A stretch of DNA of 64,000 bases. Source: Celeribacter sp. PS-C1. Lineage in GTDB: Bacteria; Pseudomonadota; Alphaproteobacteria; Rhodobacterales; Rhodobacteraceae. The notes below the pieces were generated by a model, which was not told where the DNA came from, did no database searches, and worked only from the letters and a program-made list of their open reading frames with translations. The position numbers and the translations under genes are program-made. Shown in pieces: positions 43,579 to 52,787 of this stretch. Where the stretch lies: the NCBI RefSeq assembly GCF_019429625.1, contig NZ_JAHXRW010000008.1:1-64000 (forward strand), in the 5' to 3' direction. Positions within the stretch are counted from its first letter, which is position 1. Every line of letters begins with the position of its first letter.

Positions 43579-45093
43579 TCACACCAAGTCCTTGGGCAAA
43601 ACATCCATCGGAATGTTCTGATAGCAGACGGGACGCAGGAAGCGGCGGATGGACAGGGTGCCGACGGAGGTGGCGCCGAAGTTGGTCGAGGCCGGATAAG
43701 GCCCGCCGTGCACCATGCTGTCGCAGACCTCGACGCCTGTCGGGAAGCCGTTGGCAAGCACGCGGCCCGCCTTGCGTTCCAGCACCGGCAAGAGACGACG
43801 TGCGAGCGCCGCGTCGCCCTCGTCGAGGTGCAAAGTCGCGGTGAGCTGGCCGCTAAAGCTGCGGGCGACGCGGTCCATTTCGTCCGCGTCCTTCGCGACG
43901 ACCACGAGGCCCAGAGGGCCGAACACCTCTTCGGACAGCGCGTGGTTGCCGAGCCAGTCGGAGGCGGCCACTTTAAAGAGGAACGGCTTGGCCTCGCGCT
44001 GGTCGCACATGTTGGTCAACAGATCCTGAACCCCTGCCTGCGCGCCGATGGTCGCCGCACCAGAGGTGTAGGCCTTGGCGATGCCGTCCGTCAGCATGAC
44101 CTGCGCGCCTTGCTCCGACAACGCGGCGCGCGCGGCCTCGACAAAGGCTTCGGCCTCGCGGCCTTCGATCACCACGGCGATGCCCGGGTTGGTGCAGAAC
44201 TGGCCCGCGCCCATGGCAAGCGAGCCCGCCCAGCCTTTGCCAAGCTCTGCGCCACGGGTCGAGATCGCCTCGGGCAGCATGAACATCGGGTTCACGGACC
44301 CAAGCTCGCCGAAAAACGGGATCGGAACCTCACGCTGTGCGCAGAGATCAAAGAGCGCGCGCCCTCCCGCGAGCGAGCCGGTAAAGCCGACGGCGGTGAT
44401 CAGCGGGTGCTGGACCAAAGTTTGCCCGACGATGCGGTCATCACCTTGCACGAGGGAGAAAACGCCCTTGGGCATGCCGCAGGTTTGGATCGCGGCATGG
44501 ATGGCTTCGGCGATGATCTCGCCGGTGCCGGGATGCGCGTCATGGCCTTTGACGACGACAGGACACCCAGCGGCCAGTGCTGCGGCGGTGTCGCCGCCTG
44601 CGGTCGAAAAGGCGAGCGGAAAGTTCGAAGCGCCGAAAACGGCGACGGGACCGATGGGGCGCTGCATCATCCGCAGGTCGGGACGCGGCAGCGGCTGACG
44701 ATCAGGCAGGGCTTCGTCATAACGCCGGTCGAGATACTCGGCGCTCAGGATGTGACTTGCAAAAAGGCGCAGTTGGCCGGTGGTGCGCCCGCGCTCGCCG
44801 TTCAGACGCGCCTCGGGCAGACCGGTTTCCTGCGTGCCGATCTCTGTGATTGCCTCGGCGCGGGCTTCGATCTCATCCGCGATGGTGTTCAGAAAAGCGG
44901 CACGGGCCTCGCGGGTCGAATAGCCATAGTCCCAAAACGCCTCTTCGGCGGCGTCACATGCGGCATTCACATGCGACGGCGTGCCCTTGGAAAAACTATG
45001 CGACGGTCCGTGCGCGGGAGCGGATTGGAAGCTCTCGTCACCGGCAACCCAAGCGCCTGCGATGAGATGTTTGCCATGCGGGGTGAAGGTCAT
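43579..45093 (-). CDS. Alpha-ketoglutarate semialdehyde (2,5-dioxovalerate) dehydrogenase
   Basis: A 504-residue aldehyde dehydrogenase of the KGSA-dehydrogenase branch. The catalytic cysteine is in GAGQFCTNPG and the glutamate in FGELGSVNP; GASNFPLAFSTAGGDTAAALAAGCPVVVK is the cofactor region typical of this branch. It oxidises 2-oxoglutarate semialdehyde to 2-oxoglutarate, the last step of the non-phosphorylative arabinose pathway. GAGGAC precedes the ATG. It follows the L-KDA dehydratase gene, its pathway partner. Confidence 0.92.
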   Translation of the reverse strand: MTFTPHGKHLIAGAWVAGDESFQSAPAHGPSHSFSKGTPSHVNAACDAAEEAFWDYGYSTREARAAFLNTIADEIEARAEAITEIGTQETGLPEARLNGERGRTTGQLRLFASHILSAEYLDRRYDEALPDRQPLPRPDLRMMQRPIGPVAVFGASNFPLAFSTAGGDTAAALAAGCPVVVKGHDAHPGTGEIIAEAIHAAIQTCGMPKGVFSLVQGDDRIVGQTLVQHPLITAVGFTGSLAGGRALFDLCAQREVPIPFFGELGSVNPMFMLPEAISTRGAELGKGWAGSLAMGAGQFCTNPGIAVVIEGREAEAFVEAARAALSEQGAQVMLTDGIAKAYTSGAATIGAQAGVQDLLTNMCDQREAKPFLFKVAASDWLGNHALSEEVFGPLGLVVVAKDADEMDRVARSFSGQLTATLHLDEGDAALARRLLPVLERKAGRVLANGFPTGVEVCDSMVHGGPYPASTNFGATSVGTLSIRRFLRPVCYQNIPMDVLPKDLV

Positions 45094-45128
45094 GTGATGT
45101 CCTCTCAGAATATCGGAAGTGTCGGGGC

Positions 45129-46040
45129 TTATTTGCCCCAGCTCAGAACCAGCGGATCGAGCGGCTTCAAAAGCTCAATCAAACGCGTGCGAATGGCGGG
45201 ATGCAGCGGCGCGACGGGGTGACGGCACATCTCCGATTTGATGACGCCGCCCTCGACCATCGCGGCCTTGCACGATTGCCAACCGCACTGACGGTTTTCA
45301 TGATTGATCGCCATGGCGACGCGGCCATAGGCGGCGGTGGCCTCGTCATGGCGGCCCGCATGGAAATGCGTCAGAACGGGCTTGATCTGATCGACGATCA
45401 TGCCCGAGGTCATCGAGCCGGTCGCACCCGCGTCGAGATCGGCCAAAAGCGTGATCGCCTCTTCTCCATCGAACGGCGCCTCAATCGCATCGCCGCCCTG
45501 TTCGATCAGAGCGCGGATTTTATTCGCGGCGCGGGGGCATTCGATTTTGAACAGTTTGACCATCTCAATTTCTTTGGCCATCCGCACCAGAAGCGGTACG
45601 GAGAGATCGACGCCCGACATCGGCGCGTCCTGCACCATGATCGGAATGCCGACTTCACCCACGGCGGCGAATTGTTCAAAGGTCTGCTCCGGCGTGCCCT
45701 TCAGCGTGGCGCCATGATAGGGCGGCATCATCATCACGATGTCCGCGCCAAGAGATTTTGCCAGCCGTGCACGCTCGACCGCGATCTGTGTGGCATAGTG
45801 CGAAATGGTGACGATCACCGGCACGCGTCCTGAGACATGTTCAAGCGAGAGGCGCGTGAGCATTTCGCGCTCGGCATCCGTCAGAAGGAACTGTTCGGAG
45901 AAGTTTGCGAGGATACAAATCCCGTCGGCGCCTTGGTCGATCAGGCAGTCCAGAACGCGTTTCATCCCGTCAAGATCAAGCGTGCCATCGTCATTGAACG
46001 GGGTCGGGGCAACAGGCCAAATGCCGGTGTACTGGGTCAT
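45129..46040 (-). CDS. L-2-keto-3-deoxyarabonate dehydratase (DHDPS family)
   Basis: A 303-residue class I aldolase-fold dehydratase. It matches the Azospirillum L-KDA dehydratase pattern closely as I remember it: LCILANFSEQF-like CILANFSEQFLLTD, MPPYHGAT, PIMVQDAP, and FKIECP with the Schiff-base lysine. It converts L-2-keto-3-deoxyarabonate to 2-oxoglutarate semialdehyde. Adjacent to the semialdehyde dehydrogenase. The operon also carries dgoK/dgoA for the six-carbon analogue. Confidence 0.92.
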   Translation of the reverse strand: MTQYTGIWPVAPTPFNDDGTLDLDGMKRVLDCLIDQGADGICILANFSEQFLLTDAEREMLTRLSLEHVSGRVPVIVTISHYATQIAVERARLAKSLGADIVMMMPPYHGATLKGTPEQTFEQFAAVGEVGIPIMVQDAPMSGVDLSVPLLVRMAKEIEMVKLFKIECPRAANKIRALIEQGGDAIEAPFDGEEAITLLADLDAGATGSMTSGMIVDQIKPVLTHFHAGRHDEATAAYGRVAMAINHENRQCGWQSCKAAMVEGGVIKSEMCRHPVAPLHPAIRTRLIELLKPLDPLVLSWGK

Positions 46041-46055
46041 GGTATGTCTTTCGGA

Positions 46056-46985
46056 TTATTCGATGAAGGGCTCTACAGCCGTGCGTCGACCGAGAGAGAG
46101 GGCATCACAAACATGGATCATCGGGCGCAGGTCCATATCCACGGCACCGCGTGTCAGCAGATCGGCCATTTTCGCGTAAAGGCGCGGGTATTCGCCCGCC
46201 AGCGGGTTGTCGTCGTCGAGCGCCTCGTCGACGCCGTCGATCCGGATGCGGGCGCCGCCATCAATGAGCGTGAGCGTGCCTTGCGAGGTGACCGCTTCGA
46301 TGGACCAGATTTGCTCGCCCTCCTGACGGAAGTCGAAGTCGGCGGTGACAGAGGCACCTTCGGGATGCGCGAATGTCAGCTCCGCCGCAATCGGCGTCTG
46401 GCAGTTTTCGGGCACCAAGAGATGCGCGTCTGTCAGGTGAATGTCATGCGGAAGGATTTCCGTGACAATCGAGAGCGCATTGATGCCCGGATCAAAGACC
46501 CCCATGCCGCCCGGCTCCCAAATCCATGCCTGACCGGGGTGCCACCGGCGCACGTCCTCTTTCCACGTCACCTTGAGAGAGGTGAGGTGTTTGTCCGCAA
46601 GCCAGCCTTTGGCGACGGCGACCTTATCCGCCTCGCGCGAATGCCACGTGGCAAAGAGCGAGACGCCATTTTCGCGCGCCAGCCGTTCCAGCGCGTAGCA
46701 CTCCGCAAGCGTCGCGCCCGGAGGTTTCTCCAGCATCACATGACGCCCTGCCCGAAGGGCTTTGGCGGCGACCTCAAAACGCGGCACGGGCGGCAGGCAG
46801 AGAGACACGACACGGATGTCATCGCGCGCCGCAAGCAGCGCGTCGATGTCGTCGAAGTGCTCGACGCCCTCGACCTTGCCATGCCGCGATACCGCCGCCG
46901 ACAGGGTAAAGTCGGTGGAGGCTGCAATCGCAGGGACATGTTGGTCCACCGCGATCTTGCCGATCCCGATGAGTGCAATATCCAT
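46056..46985 (-). CDS. L-arabinose/D-galactose 1-dehydrogenase (Gfo/Idh/MocA family)
   Basis: A 309-residue NAD(P)-dependent sugar dehydrogenase. IALIGIGKIAVDQHVPAI is the nucleotide motif, MLEKPPGA carries the conserved EKP lysine, and TWKEDVRRWHPGQAWIWEPGG and VFDPGINALSIVTEIL match the Azospirillum arabinose dehydrogenase, which also oxidises galactose. It produces the aldonolactone. The ATG overlaps the dehydratase stop by one base (TGATG), with AAGGA 9 nt upstream. Confidence 0.92.
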   Translation of the reverse strand: MDIALIGIGKIAVDQHVPAIAASTDFTLSAAVSRHGKVEGVEHFDDIDALLAARDDIRVVSLCLPPVPRFEVAAKALRAGRHVMLEKPPGATLAECYALERLARENGVSLFATWHSREADKVAVAKGWLADKHLTSLKVTWKEDVRRWHPGQAWIWEPGGMGVFDPGINALSIVTEILPHDIHLTDAHLLVPENCQTPIAAELTFAHPEGASVTADFDFRQEGEQIWSIEAVTSQGTLTLIDGGARIRIDGVDEALDDDNPLAGEYPRLYAKMADLLTRGAVDMDLRPMIHVCDALSLGRRTAVEPFIE

Positions 46986-48730
46986 CAATGGCTGTCCTTT
47001 CCTACGTCATTGCCGCGACAGCCTTTGAGAAAATCGAGATCGGCCCCTGTATCGGCCCCCTCGACATGCTGTTGGTGAAGCCAGGCGTAGCCGCTTTCGG
47101 GTGCACCGCCGAGCGGTTGCCACTCGGCCAGACGCGCGGCGAGGTCTTCATCGGAAATATCGAGGTGAAGGCGGCGGTTCGCCACGTCCAACTCAATGAA
47201 ATCGCCGTTCTGCACCACGGCCAACGGGCCACCGGCGGCGGCTTCGGGCGAGGTGTGCAGCACAACCGTGCCATAGGCCGTCCCCGACATCCGCGCGTCG
47301 GAAATGCGCACCATATCGGTGATGCCTTTCTGAAGTACTTTCGGCGGAAGGCCCATATTGCCGACCTCGGCCATGCCCGGATAGCCTTTTGGGCCACAGT
47401 TTTTCATAACCATGATGCAGGTCTCGTCGATGTCGAGATCCGGATCGTTGATCTTGGCTTTATAGTCGTCGATGTCCTCGAACACGACCGCGCGACCCCG
47501 GTGTTGCAACAGGGCGGGCGTGGCGGCGGAGGGTTTGAGCACCGCGCCTTTCGGGGCAAGGTTGCCTTTGACCACCACAATACCACCCGACTGGGTCAGC
47601 GCCTGATCGGTGGGCAGGATCACGTCTTCGTTGTGGTTCTGCGCGTCTTTGACCTCGTCCCAGATGGAAGCGCCGGAAACGGTGAGCGCGTCCTTGTGCA
47701 AAAGCCCGCCCTCGCCCAGACGTTTGAGCACCACGGGCAAACCGCCCGCATAGAAGAACTCTTCCATCAGATACTTGCCCGAGGGCATGAGGTTGACGAT
47801 GGTCGGCACGTCGCGCCCGCAGCGGTCCCAATCTTCGAGCGTCAGATCAATGCCCACACGGCCTGCCATGGCCAAAAGGTGGATCACAGCGTTGGTAGAG
47901 CCGCCGATGGCCGCATTGGTGCGGATCGCGTTCTCAAAGGCCTCTTTGGTCATGATGTCGGAGGGTTTCAGATCGTCCTTCACCATCTCGACGATGCGAC
48001 GACCGGACATTTGCGCGATGACGCGGCGGCGGCTATCGACGGCAGGGATCGCGGCGTTGCCCGACAACGCCATGCCGAGAGATTCCGCCATCGACGCCAT
48101 GGTCGACGCCGTGCCCATCGTGTTGCAGGTGCCCGTGGACCGCGACATCGAGGCCTCGGCTTCGAGGAACTCGTCCTGCGTCATCTCGCCCGCCTTCACG
48201 GCCTCGGAGTATTTCCACAGATGGGTGCCCGAGCCGACGCGTTCGCCTTTGTAATAGCCGTTGAGCATCGGCCCGCCGGTGACGACGATCGAAGGGATGT
48301 CACAAGACGCCGCCGCCATCATCAGAGACGGCGTGGTCTTGTCGCAGCCCACCATCAGAACCGCGCCGTCCATCGGCTGTCCGCGAATGGTTTCCTCGAT
48401 GGAGAGCGCCGCAAGGTTGCGGAACATCATCGCGGAGGGGCGAAACGTGTTCTCGGAGGCGGAAAACACCGGCACTTCGACCGGGAAGCCACCGGCCTCC
48501 CAGATGCCCGCTTTGATCTTCTCGGCCAGCTCTTTCATATGCACGCCGTTGCAGGGCGACAGCTCGGAGAAGGTGTTCAGAATGCCGATGATCGGGCGCC
48601 CGTCGAACAGATCATGCGGATAGCCCTGATTTTTAAGCCAGCCGCGGTGGTAAATCGTGTCGCGGGAATTGCCGCCATACCATTCCTGAGACCGCAGTTT
48701 GCGGGGCCATTTTGCCGGTTTGAATGCCAT
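46985..48730 (-). CDS. IlvD/Edd-family sugar-acid dehydratase (L-arabonate / D-galactonate type)
   Basis: A 581-residue iron-sulfur dehydratase. The cluster cysteines are in SPCN, GCDKTTP and TGTCNTMGTAST. The subgroup with N-terminal RKLRSQEWYGGNSRDTIYHRGWLKNQG is that of L-arabinonate/pentonate dehydratases, not the branched-chain amino-acid enzyme. It removes water from the aldonic acid to give the 2-keto-3-deoxy acid, the branch point of the two lower routes in the operon. Its position directly before the dehydrogenase gene supports this. Confidence 0.93.
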   Translation of the reverse strand: MAFKPAKWPRKLRSQEWYGGNSRDTIYHRGWLKNQGYPHDLFDGRPIIGILNTFSELSPCNGVHMKELAEKIKAGIWEAGGFPVEVPVFSASENTFRPSAMMFRNLAALSIEETIRGQPMDGAVLMVGCDKTTPSLMMAAASCDIPSIVVTGGPMLNGYYKGERVGSGTHLWKYSEAVKAGEMTQDEFLEAEASMSRSTGTCNTMGTASTMASMAESLGMALSGNAAIPAVDSRRRVIAQMSGRRIVEMVKDDLKPSDIMTKEAFENAIRTNAAIGGSTNAVIHLLAMAGRVGIDLTLEDWDRCGRDVPTIVNLMPSGKYLMEEFFYAGGLPVVLKRLGEGGLLHKDALTVSGASIWDEVKDAQNHNEDVILPTDQALTQSGGIVVVKGNLAPKGAVLKPSAATPALLQHRGRAVVFEDIDDYKAKINDPDLDIDETCIMVMKNCGPKGYPGMAEVGNMGLPPKVLQKGITDMVRISDARMSGTAYGTVVLHTSPEAAAGGPLAVVQNGDFIELDVANRRLHLDISDEDLAARLAEWQPLGGAPESGYAWLHQQHVEGADTGADLDFLKGCRGNDVGKDSH

Positions 48731-48754
48731 TGGAGTGTCCTTTCAATGACAGGC

Positions 48755-49966
48755 TCAGGCCTGTTTGTTCTTATTGTAGACGTCGAAGAAAACGGCCGCG
48801 AGCAGCACCAGGCCTTTGATCACCTGTTGGTAATCGATGCCGATGCCCATGATGGACATGCCGTTGTTCATCACACCCATGATAAAGGCGCCCACCACGG
48901 CCCCGATGATCTTGCCCGAGCCGCCCGACATGGAGGCCCCGCCGATGAACACCGCCGCGATCACGTCAAGCTCAAGCGCAAAGCCCGCTTTCGGCGTCGC
49001 GGTGTTGAGGCGCGCGGCAAAGATCATGCCCGCCAGCGCCGCCAGAACGCCCATGTTGACGAAGGCGAGGAAGGTGAGGCGTTCGGTCTTGATCCCCGAC
49101 AGTTTGGCCGCCTTTTCGTTGCCGCCAAGGGCATAGATGCGGCGCCCGATGACGGTCCGCGAAGTGATGAATGCATAGACCATGATCAGCACGCCCATGG
49201 TGACGACGACGTTGGGCAGGCCCCGGAAGGTCGAGAGTTTGAACATCAGGAACACGATCGCGGCAGAGATGATCGCGATACGTCCCCAGAAGAGACCTGC
49301 GGGTTCGTCCGCGATGCCATACTGCGCGTTGCGGGCGCGGGATTTGAGACCCATCTGGATCACGGCGGCGGCGCCGAGCAGGCCGAGGGCAAAGGAGAGC
49401 ACGTTGAAGTTACGCGCGCCGAAGAGTTGGGCCAGCCCCGTGCCCCAAGCGGCAGGAAAGATGTCTCCGACGAAGCCCGTGGAAAGGATTTGGAACTCGC
49501 GGGGGAACGGGCCGACAGACTGACCTTCGAGGAGCCAGAGCGACAGGCCACGGAAGACGAGCATCCCCGCCAGCGTCACGATAAAGGACGGAATGCGCCA
49601 AAAGGCAACGAAATACCCCTGCGCCGCGCCGATCAGGCCACCGACCACGAGACAGATCGGCACGGTCACGGAGACCGGCATATCCATTTCGACGATGAGC
49701 ACGGCAGCAAGCGCACCGACAAACCCCATGACGGAGCCAACGGAAAGATCGATATGCCCCGCGACGATGACGATCAGCATGCCGAGCGCCATGATGATGA
49801 TGTAGGAGTTCTGAAGGAACAGGTTGGTGATGTTGACGGGGCGCATCAGCGTGCCGCCTGTCACGATCTGGAAAAAGGCCATGATCGCGATCAGCGCGAA
49901 AAGCAGGCCGTAGTCACGCATATGGCCGGCCAGGTGGGCTTTGATGCCTTTCTGAGAATTCGTCAT
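48755..49966 (-). CDS. gguB: Multiple-sugar ABC transporter permease GguB
   Basis: A 403-residue permease of the XylH/MglC/GguB family with about ten hydrophobic helices. The family motif AGHIDLSVGSVMGFVGALAA is near residue 80 and GVVGAFIMGVMNNGMSIMGIG near the end. GGGACA precedes the ATG. With ChvE and GguA it forms the importer for arabinose, galactose and related sugars. It is followed 24 bp later by the dehydratase gene. Confidence 0.94.
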   Translation of the reverse strand: MTNSQKGIKAHLAGHMRDYGLLFALIAIMAFFQIVTGGTLMRPVNITNLFLQNSYIIIMALGMLIVIVAGHIDLSVGSVMGFVGALAAVLIVEMDMPVSVTVPICLVVGGLIGAAQGYFVAFWRIPSFIVTLAGMLVFRGLSLWLLEGQSVGPFPREFQILSTGFVGDIFPAAWGTGLAQLFGARNFNVLSFALGLLGAAAVIQMGLKSRARNAQYGIADEPAGLFWGRIAIISAAIVFLMFKLSTFRGLPNVVVTMGVLIMVYAFITSRTVIGRRIYALGGNEKAAKLSGIKTERLTFLAFVNMGVLAALAGMIFAARLNTATPKAGFALELDVIAAVFIGGASMSGGSGKIIGAVVGAFIMGVMNNGMSIMGIGIDYQQVIKGLVLLAAVFFDVYNKNKQA

Positions 49967-49977
49967 TTTGATGTCCC

Positions 49978-51495
49978 TTATTCGTTGACGATGAGCGACA
50001 TGATGCGCTCCTGGCTGGCTTCTTCGGCGGACAACTCGCCCACGAATGCGCCTTCGTTCATCACATAGATGCGGTCACACATGCCGAGCAGTTCGGGCAT
50101 TTCCGACGAGATCATGACGACCCCTTTGCCCTCGGCGGACAGCTCGTTGATGATCGCGTAGATTTCATATTTCGCGCCGACGTCGATGCCACGGGTCGGC
50201 TCGTCGAGGATCAGAACCTCGGGCGCGGTGTTGAGCCATTTGGCCAACACGACCTTTTGCTGGTTGCCGCCCGACAGGTTGCCGACTTTCTGGAACACCG
50301 AAGGCGTGCGGGTGCGCAGCGCCTCGCGGTATTTCTCCGCCACCTGCGTTTCGGCATGGCTGTCGAGCACCCCGTTGCGCGATACATTGTCGAGTTTCGC
50401 GAGCGTGGTGTTGAACCGGATGGTTTCATCGAGCACGAGGCCAAGATGTTTGCGGTCCTCGGTCACATAGGCCAGCCCCGCCTCAATAGCGCGCGGCACG
50501 TTAGACACATCGACCGGCGTGCCATGCAGCTTCACCGTGCCGTCGATATTGCGGCCATAGCTTTTGCCGAACACGGACATGGCCAGTTCGGTGCGCCCGG
50601 AGCCCATGAGACCTGCGATCCCGACAACCTCGCCCGCACGCACGTTCATGGAAATGTTCTTGATGATCTGGCGCTCGGCATGTTCGGGATGCCAGGCGTT
50701 CCAATCCTCGATCTCGAGCAACATGTCGCCCGCTTTGCGCTCCCGTTCGGGATAGCGGTCGGACATATCGCGGCCCACCATGTCGCGCACGATGTCGTCT
50801 TCGGAGAGCCCCGCCTTGGCGTCAAGTGTCGAGACCGACATGCCATCTCGGATCACGGTGACCGTATCGGAGACATAGCGCACCTCGCCCAGCTTGTGGG
50901 AAATGATGATCGAGGTCACACCCTGCGATTTCAACTCAAGCATCAGGTCCAAAAGCTTTTGCGAGTCGTTTTCCTGAAGTGCGGCGGTCGGCTCGTCGAG
51001 GATCAGCAGGCGCACGTCTTTTGAGAGCGCCTTGGCGATTTCCACGAGCTGCTGCTTGCCGACGCCGAGGCTGTCAATCAGCGTGGTCGGGCTTTCCTTG
51101 AGGCCGACTTTGCGCAGCAACTCTTCGGTGCGGCGGTTGGCCTCGTGCCAGTTGATCACGCCGCCGTTTGCGGTTTCGTTGCCGAGAAAGATGTTTTCAG
51201 CAATCGAAAGCTGCGGGACGAGCGCAAGCTCCTGGTGAATGATGATGATGCCACGGTCCTCGCTGTCGCGGATGCCACGGAACTCGGCGAGGGCACCGTC
51301 GTAATGGATTTCCCCATCGTAAGTGCCAGCCGGGTAAACGCCCGAGAGCACTTTCATCAGGGTGGATTTGCCTGCGCCGTTTTCACCACAGATCGCGTGG
51401 ATTTCTCCCTCCGCAACCGTCAGGCTCACCTTGTCGAGCGCTTTCACGCCGGGGAACTCTTTGGTGATGGAACGCATTTCAAGAAGCGCGGTCAT
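49978..51495 (-). CDS. gguA: Multiple-sugar ABC transporter ATPase GguA
   Basis: A 505-residue double ATPase. The first half has [16 protein letters not shown] and [11 protein letters not shown]; the second half has the degenerate P-loop [27 protein letters not shown] and [17 protein letters not shown], as in MglA/XylG. It energises GguB. It lies 67 bp after chvE, behind a terminator-like hairpin. Confidence 0.95.
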   Translation of the reverse strand: MTALLEMRSITKEFPGVKALDKVSLTVAEGEIHAICGENGAGKSTLMKVLSGVYPAGTYDGEIHYDGALAEFRGIRDSEDRGIIIIHQELALVPQLSIAENIFLGNETANGGVINWHEANRRTEELLRKVGLKESPTTLIDSLGVGKQQLVEIAKALSKDVRLLILDEPTAALQENDSQKLLDLMLELKSQGVTSIIISHKLGEVRYVSDTVTVIRDGMSVSTLDAKAGLSEDDIVRDMVGRDMSDRYPERERKAGDMLLEIEDWNAWHPEHAERQIIKNISMNVRAGEVVGIAGLMGSGRTELAMSVFGKSYGRNIDGTVKLHGTPVDVSNVPRAIEAGLAYVTEDRKHLGLVLDETIRFNTTLAKLDNVSRNGVLDSHAETQVAEKYREALRTRTPSVFQKVGNLSGGNQQKVVLAKWLNTAPEVLILDEPTRGIDVGAKYEIYAIINELSAEGKGVVMISSEMPELLGMCDRIYVMNEGAFVGELSAEEASQERIMSLIVNE

Positions 51496-51517
51496 GCTGA
51501 TCTCTTGTCCTTTAAAA

Positions 51518-51549
51518 GACCCGCCCGCATGAGGATGAGCGGACGGGTC
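51518..51549 (-). terminator. Attenuator-like hairpin between chvE and gguA
   Basis: GACCCG(C)CCGC and GCGG(A)CGGGTC pair over 10 of 11 positions; on the minus strand the stem is followed by TTTT. It should end a fraction of transcripts after chvE, making more binding protein than ATPase and permease. Confidence 0.7.
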
Positions 51550-51562
51550 GAGGGAGGATGGC

Positions 51563-52615
51563 TTACTTGACCTGATCTTCGGTGTAGTACCCGGAGCCGA
51601 TCAGGATCTCTTCCCAGTTGGAGGCGTCAACGGCGACGGGTTCCAGCAGGTAGGAGGGCACGACTTTGACACCGTTGTCATAGGTATCGGTGTCGTTGAT
51701 TTCCGGCTCGGAGCCGCCGAGAACCGCATCGACCATGCCGACGGTGACTTTTGCCAACTCGCGGGTGTCCTTGAAGATGGTCGAATATTGCTCGCCTGCG
51801 AGGATCGACTTGATGGATTGCACTTCCGCATCCTGCCCCGTCACGATCGGCATCGCCAGATCGCCGGAGCCATAGCCCACGCCCTTGAGCGAGGAGAGGA
51901 TACCGATGGACAGACCATCATAGGGGGCGAGCACGCCGTGCACTTCTTTGTCGGTGTAGTTGGCGGACAGGATGTTATCCATACGCGCCTGCGCTACAGC
52001 GCCGTCCCAACGCAGCGTGCCGACTTTGTCCATGCCCATCTGACCGGACTGGACCACGATCGAGCCATCGTCGATCAGCGGCTGGAGCACGCTCATCGCA
52101 CCGTCGTAGAAGAAGTAGGCATTGTTGTCGTCCGGCGAGCCGCCGAACAGCTCGACGTTGTAGGGACCATCACCAAAGCGGGCATTGAGGCCTTCGACAA
52201 GCGAGGTCGCCTGTTGCACGCCGACTTTGAAGTTGTCGAAGGTGGCATAGTAGTCGACGTCGCCGCTGTCGCGGATCAGGCGGTCATAAGCGATGACCTT
52301 CACGCCCGCAGCCGCCGCGTTCTCAAGCGCGTTCGAGAGCGTGGTCCCGTCGATGGCGGCGATCACAAGTGCGTCGACGCCTTTGGTGATCATGTTCTCG
52401 ATCTGAGCGAGCTGGTTGGGGATGTCGTCCTCTGCGTATTGCAGGTCGGTCGTGTAGCCAGCGGCTTCCAGCTCCTTGACCATGTTGTCCCCGTCGGCAA
52501 TCCAGCGCGCCGAGGATTTGGTCGGCATGGCGATGCCGACTAGGCCGTCAGCATAAGCCGCGGACGCGAAAGCAATGGCCGCGGTCGCCGCGGTCAGCAT
52601 GGTTTTGATCTTCAT
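51563..52615 (-). CDS. chvE: Multiple monosaccharide-binding periplasmic protein ChvE
   Basis: A 350-residue binding protein with signal peptide (cleavage near AYA-D). [84 protein letters not shown] and [15 protein letters not shown] match ChvE of Agrobacterium/Rhizobium throughout. It binds aldoses such as arabinose, galactose, glucose and xylose. GGGAGGAAA precedes the ATG. First gene of the operon, divergent from gbpR. No VirA-like partner is visible. Confidence 0.96.
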   Translation of the reverse strand: MKIKTMLTAATAAIAFASAAYADGLVGIAMPTKSSARWIADGDNMVKELEAAGYTTDLQYAEDDIPNQLAQIENMITKGVDALVIAAIDGTTLSNALENAAAAGVKVIAYDRLIRDSGDVDYYATFDNFKVGVQQATSLVEGLNARFGDGPYNVELFGGSPDDNNAYFFYDGAMSVLQPLIDDGSIVVQSGQMGMDKVGTLRWDGAVAQARMDNILSANYTDKEVHGVLAPYDGLSIGILSSLKGVGYGSGDLAMPIVTGQDAEVQSIKSILAGEQYSTIFKDTRELAKVTVGMVDAVLGGSEPEINDTDTYDNGVKVVPSYLLEPVAVDASNWEEILIGSGYYTEDQVK

Positions 52616-52718
52616 ATTTTCCTCCCGTTGGGTCCAAGCGCTCCATTCTCCCGCGCTTTGGTCCCGACATTTGCGATGCGACCCGTCTCCACAGGTCAGC
52701 TCGAGAACTAAAAGAAAG

Positions 52719-52734
52719 TTTACATCACTGTAAA
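52719..52734. promoter_or_regulatory. Probable GbpR operator (LysR-type dyad)
   Basis: TTTACATCACTGTAAA: perfect 6-bp arms around 4 bp, containing the T-N11-A spacing of LysR sites. It lies centrally in the 172-bp chvE-gbpR divergent region, 53 bp from the gbpR ATG. Confidence 0.65.
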
Positions 52735-52787
52735 ATGAACTTATCGACCATCTGTATGCTCAAAATGTTATATATAGGGAGCGCGAA

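Noticed and set aside
42808-45222. 804-codon open frame on the plus strand
   Set aside because: Antisense shadow of the semialdehyde dehydrogenase and dgoK genes; no domain, caused by high GC content.
46985-48730. Dihydroxy-acid dehydratase (IlvD) for branched-chain amino acids
   Set aside because: The N-terminal subgroup signature and the surrounding sugar-acid operon point to an aldonate dehydratase.
46973-50068. 1031-codon open frame on the plus strand
   Set aside because: It is rich in His, Arg and Asp and runs antisense through the dehydratase and gguB genes, both of which match known families along their full length.
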